Below, in pieces: positions 60,089 through 64,000 of a stretch of 64,000 bases of DNA. The first letter of the stretch is position 1. Each line of letters opens with the position of its first letter. Under the pieces are notes generated by a model, which did not search any database, had not been told where the DNA came from, and worked only from the letters and a program-made list of their open reading frames with translations. Made by a program: the position numbers and the translations under genes. Source of the stretch: Moniliophthora roreri (lineage: Eukaryota; Basidiomycota; Agaricomycetes; Agaricales; Marasmiaceae); the NCBI GenBank assembly GCA_001466705.2, contig LATX02000024.1:434001-498000 (forward strand), given 5' to 3'.

Positions 60089-61990
60089 TGGGCAATTAAT
60101 GAGGCGAGGTCAATCGTACTATTCTCAACTATTATATATATGCTCGCTGCAAGATGCAATCCTCATCTTCACGACCTACAACCTCCATACTTATCGGTTG
60201 CAGCTCAGTGGCCATTTGGAAGGAAAGCGAGGATGATTAGTCGAGCTGTGAGAGTGAACACTCGAAAATATCTGTGAGCGAGGGAGATTGCAAAGAATAT
60301 GGTCAGCGTACATACCTATGGCTGATGTCCCTGTTTTTGCGCTCTTCTACCCCTCGACAGGGCATTGAATATGCTCCAAAATCAGCTTCGTATTGACGGT
60401 TTTCGTGTCTTGAGAATTCAAGGGCCAGTTTACGGAAAGCATGAAAAGTGAAAGATAGGAATACATGAAAAGTGCTACTTGTGTGCCTTCGATACCAGAC
60501 CGTCTGTGTTGCATTCTGTGAGATGTGCTGAGTAAAGCCTCGTAAGACATGTGTTGAACTTGGGAGATTGTGGTGACTGTCGGAGGAAACATGCGTCGAA
60601 TTCAGTGTGTTCTTCAATTTGGCTCGAGATGAATAAGTACATGGGTACAGGTAAAGATGCAACAAAATACTGCTACTTCAAGACGATGCAATGACCAGCT
60701 CCACTCGGATACGCTATCCCAACCCAGACCGACCGATTCAACGGAACTCGGTATTAGCGGCGCAGCGCCCTTCGCGAAGATGTCGAGGTCAAGAAAGAAG
60801 ATCTGCGAATGCGTACGTTTGGCAATTATTGGATACGTTTCCAGTTATGGGTCCAGGTGTGTTCGTATGGTTGAAAGGTATGATGCAGGGTTTCAGCTCT
60901 TGATTCCAAGAAAACAGGTATGTCGATATCCACTTAAGAGACGACGTGAGTACGGGAGATACATGAAAGGATTGGCATAGACATACCCAAGTGAACGCTG
61001 CAGTACTGGGACACCTTCAGACGGAACTTGGTGCAAAGTATCAAGGGAAGGCAACGGGAGGTCTCAAGCCGGAAAGTCGAACTTTGTGTCTCCTAGGGTC
61101 TTCTCGGTGTGAAATCAAGCCACGAATAGGATGTAGCTCGCGATGACATTGTTTTGACAACTTGTCCTTCTTCGAGGTCTGTTCTCCAGCGTATGAGATC
61201 GGCGGCCAAGAGGTGGCAAAGTTCAATGCAGCTGAGAGCAAACGATACCTGTGGCACTAGGCATCTGAGAGTAAATGTTGAGGACGAGATGGAAAGAACA
61301 TGAAAAGGTTTCGTACTGGAGATATGTCGTTACACCGTTCCGTGTAGGCCTAGTTTTCCTCCTGCCAACGTTCTATCCTGAATGATACTGCCCTTTATCG
61401 CTGCTCTTCTTATGTGCGGTGCTCAATTTTATTCCTTGGGATTGGTGTGAATGATGTTACAATGTACGACGTGCAGTCCTGAGGTTGTGTGAGGAAGAAA
61501 ATCTGCCGACGAAGTACAAAGCACATACCGGGTACCCCATTTCTTCCCGCTTTTCCTGTACTCCTAGGGCTATGCTTTTTTTCTTTATGCGACTTTGAGG
61601 GCGACGGATTGATATTTGAGTTGTTGGGGTGGGGAATAATGGTTTTGGAGTAGCCTGGCGACGGGGACATGAGAGCAGCGAAGCTAGTAGTCGAAAAAGG
61701 AAAAGTATTAGTAGCTCACCTATGCTGGATAATTTCCTTCTATGTTGAGATCTGCTCAACTTGCAAAGATAATGGAGGCCCTCCGAGGAAAGACGAAATC
61801 AGAAATGGAAGTCTGGTTTACGGTGTTTCATCTCTGACGCGTCTCTAACGTTCATAAAGCATCTTCCCACCTTGGCCGCTGGACCTATGACTTGAAACTG
61901 CACCTATACATGAGAATTCTTGGTTCTGTACGACCTAAGCTTATATACTCGCACATCCTATCCATTATCAACTATATGAAAAGAATTACA
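60089..61990. repeat. array block 3' of R1, copy 2
   Basis: Second copy of 50854-52775 with small indels. The F-box and chitin deacetylase relics that follow the first copy are missing here; IDO copy 4 comes next. Confidence 0.6.
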
Positions 61991-63097
61991 TTTCTTCACA
62001 TATTGCATGCTTAACAAGACCATCAAATCAATCCTAGCAGCTATACATTTCGTCTCCTTTTCCAAGCCTCTCGCCTTCCTCGCCCCCCGCGTGCCCAACA
62101 AACGACATCATATGTGCATCCCTAAACTGCTGCAACGAATCCACAGCCCTGTTATACACCTCCCCTACTGAACGGAGCTTCTCATCCCAGTCTTCATCTT
62201 GCAGACTTTTGACGTGAACAAGGCATGTATGTTCGCATGTCTTTGAAAAAGTCCTTCGGCTTGGTAGTCCGATCCAGAGACGAAAAAGTACCCAGGAATG
62301 TGTCGAGTGTTTGTAGGAGAGGGGTGCTTGATCCCGCGGACGTCTGTGTCAACGTCTCTTCGCTTTCGAAGACTCAAGTGCTACATCCCATAGCCAAGGT
62401 CGAATAAGGTCATAAGAGAACTCCGGATCGCAAGCTCCTCTAATAGGAAGAAACATATTGCGGATGGTGGTAAAGGTTCCGAGTTGGCTCACGAAGTAGA
62501 GGGTTTGTGTGAGTCTCTGCCGAACAGGGAGCGATACTATGTACAAACTTCAAAGTGCATCGCTTTAGCACTTTCCCATTTCGGCCTTCACACTCGAAAG
62601 ATGGAACGCTTGTTCGCCTGCCGACCGTGGCCCTTTGCTGTATAAAAAGCAGGTAACTCGTCAGCGTACGGTAATACAGGTGGTTGATCCGCAGCCTCGG
62701 AGATTTGGATAAGAGACGTGGTGGGATCTTCACGCGTTCTTCTGAGTCTGGGAGTGTGTGTACGTAGAAATGGAGGATCCAGAGAATGAGGCAGCCTCAA
62801 TGGATGTGTTTGCTATCGGGTCTTGAGGTACAGCGAGAGCATGGAGCTAAAGAATAGAACCAGCATTCGTTCACGTCAGCTGGAGCATGGAGGAGATTAC
62901 AGCTCACCTCACGTACTCTCAATCCCCGAGGTCTGCTTTTTCTTCTTCCGTGATACCTTGTTTACTTCCTAGCTGTAGTTCTTCGCCTATCGCAGCTCCC
63001 AATACTGTTCCCATTCGAAAGAAAGACATATAATAGGCATATTGTTTGGCATAAAGCCATTCCAGAACTCAATGGATTCGGCGGGTTCAGATGTCAT
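61991..63097 (-). pseudogene. indoleamine 2,3-dioxygenase-like pseudogene, copy 4
   Basis: The ATG at 63097 opens MTSEPAESIEFWNGF, with frame loss about 30 codons on. Family pieces persist out of frame, for example the P-[VI]-[LP]-x-YADEL region near 62680 and the C-terminal region near 62060-62200, which has lost the KGTGGT end. It resembles copy 1 more than copies 2 and 3 in its middle part (no intact LxxLxxHIHTL helix). Confidence 0.7.
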
Positions 63098-63129
63098 TGC
63101 TGTTACAGTAAGAATCAGTCAGTCGTAGT

Positions 63130-64000
63130 ATAGATTATGAAGTAAAAATGTCTTACCAGTATGACTTGAACGCTCCAATCAGAGCTACGCGGGGAAAGTG
63201 ACTATTGGCCGAGCGTCGAGTTTGACAGCATGACAGGTATGAGATAGGTTTGGGTCGGTGTGACAAGGAGTAGGATAGTCACTCTGAATTTCCGACAAGT
63301 ATTCCATTATGTGACCGTATAGAAGAGGACTGAGGCAAGCGAGAATGGACCTGAGGAACAACGTCGTGGTGGTACCGAGGAAAGCATCGAGCGGACGAGC
63401 GCCTATTGCTTTTTCTCCACAACTTTCACATCCGAGTCGGATACTTTATCGCCTACCCAAAGGATTCATGATATTCGCCACGATTGGATCGGGTATCAAG
63501 TTGAAAAAACGGACTAGGGTTATCAGGAGGCAAAAGGAGATAAAAAGTTCTCTGTCGCTACTACGTGAGTTTACCGGTTAACTTCATCGCAACTCTGACT
63601 CTGACATGTTGTTGAAGATTTTTTCTCTTTTGTATCTATGAATTCTTGCAAGGAAGGTTCTCGCAAAACATACAGCACCCCTGCTTTTGCCTTAAAATTC
63701 CCGAACATTCAGTACCGTGCTTTGCCAGTAGCAGGTCACGATACTCTCTCTCTCGGTTCCCAAATGAACACTCCAGTATCAACAGCATTGGTTCGAGACA
63801 CAGCGTATCATCGGGTACAGCTCACCATCTCAGTGAGGGCCAACCACTTCGTCCTCTGATCTTTCAATACACATTGAGCTTGCGTCCGAACTCGCGACGC
63901 GATGTGAGTGCCATACTTTGGACAAGTGTTGCTGAATCGATCCTGACCGTTTAATAGTGATAACGCCAGCAATTTATCTTTCGAGTTCACATCCACTCGA
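63130..64000. repeat. array block S, copy at 63.5 kb, cut by the window end
   Basis: Fourth copy of the S block, including GGCGCCTATTGC near 63398 and the stretch up to the CATCCACTCGA word at the window end. It implies that another R1 gene probably follows beyond 64000. Confidence 0.65.

Noticed and set aside
1..64000. tRNA, rRNA and CRISPR features
   Set aside because: I looked for tRNA B-box-like GGTTCGA contexts, rRNA-like stretches and regularly spaced short repeats and found none convincing.

Overview
The window is fungal nuclear DNA, most likely from an agaric (Agaricomycetes). The signs are dense 50-60 nt GT-AG introns, TATA boxes about 50-150 bp upstream of starts, fungal gene families (CE4 chitin deacetylase, ACS-type MFS transporter, fungal-type indoleamine 2,3-dioxygenase) and two large families of unknown function that I know from agarics, especially marasmioid species such as Moniliophthora. 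The genus is an inference. Four single Ns (25645, 32343, 35246, 36953) mark scaffold joins, and all but possibly one fall inside repeated sequence.

Layout. 1-3.0 kb holds repeats. A six-cysteine secreted protein gene lies at 3.2 kb. Two intact convergent chitin deacetylase genes lie at 6.3-9.35 kb. A tandem duplication of about 1.8 kb (10.6-15.7 kb) carries in each unit a small three-exon gene for a secreted peptide with a dibasic site and a CC-C-C tail, which is too finely split to appear as an ORF; a 1.57-kb terminal-inverted-repeat (TIR) element sits between the units. A MITE-like element lies at 16.0-16.4 kb. Two tandem members of the 'MGxRHQVFLIARL' family follow at 18.2-22.8 kb, then an F-box-like gene with frameshifts (23.2-24.6 kb), a second TIR element and an intact 21-exon MFS transporter with a 7-nt micro-exon (26.2-28.9 kb).

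30-64 kb is a tandem array with a period near 9 kb. Its modules hold a gene of an unknown ~550-residue family (called R1 here; four copies, two intact), a broken indoleamine dioxygenase (four long copies plus a fragment, all damaged), a shared non-coding block, and in two modules relics of the F-box-like gene and of chitin deacetylase. Thus R1 stays intact in places while its passengers decay. The 5' part of the array (27.8-31.28 kb) recurs at an exact offset at 36.95-40.43 kb, and R1 copy a is a hybrid of copies b and d. This points to recombination between array members, to the second haplotype of a dikaryon, or to an assembly artefact.

The strongest new candidates are the peptide-gene pair at 11.2-11.6 and 14.6-15.0 kb and the R1 array with its hybrid gene and its exonised intron. 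All gene models were spliced by eye; no database search or alignment program was used.
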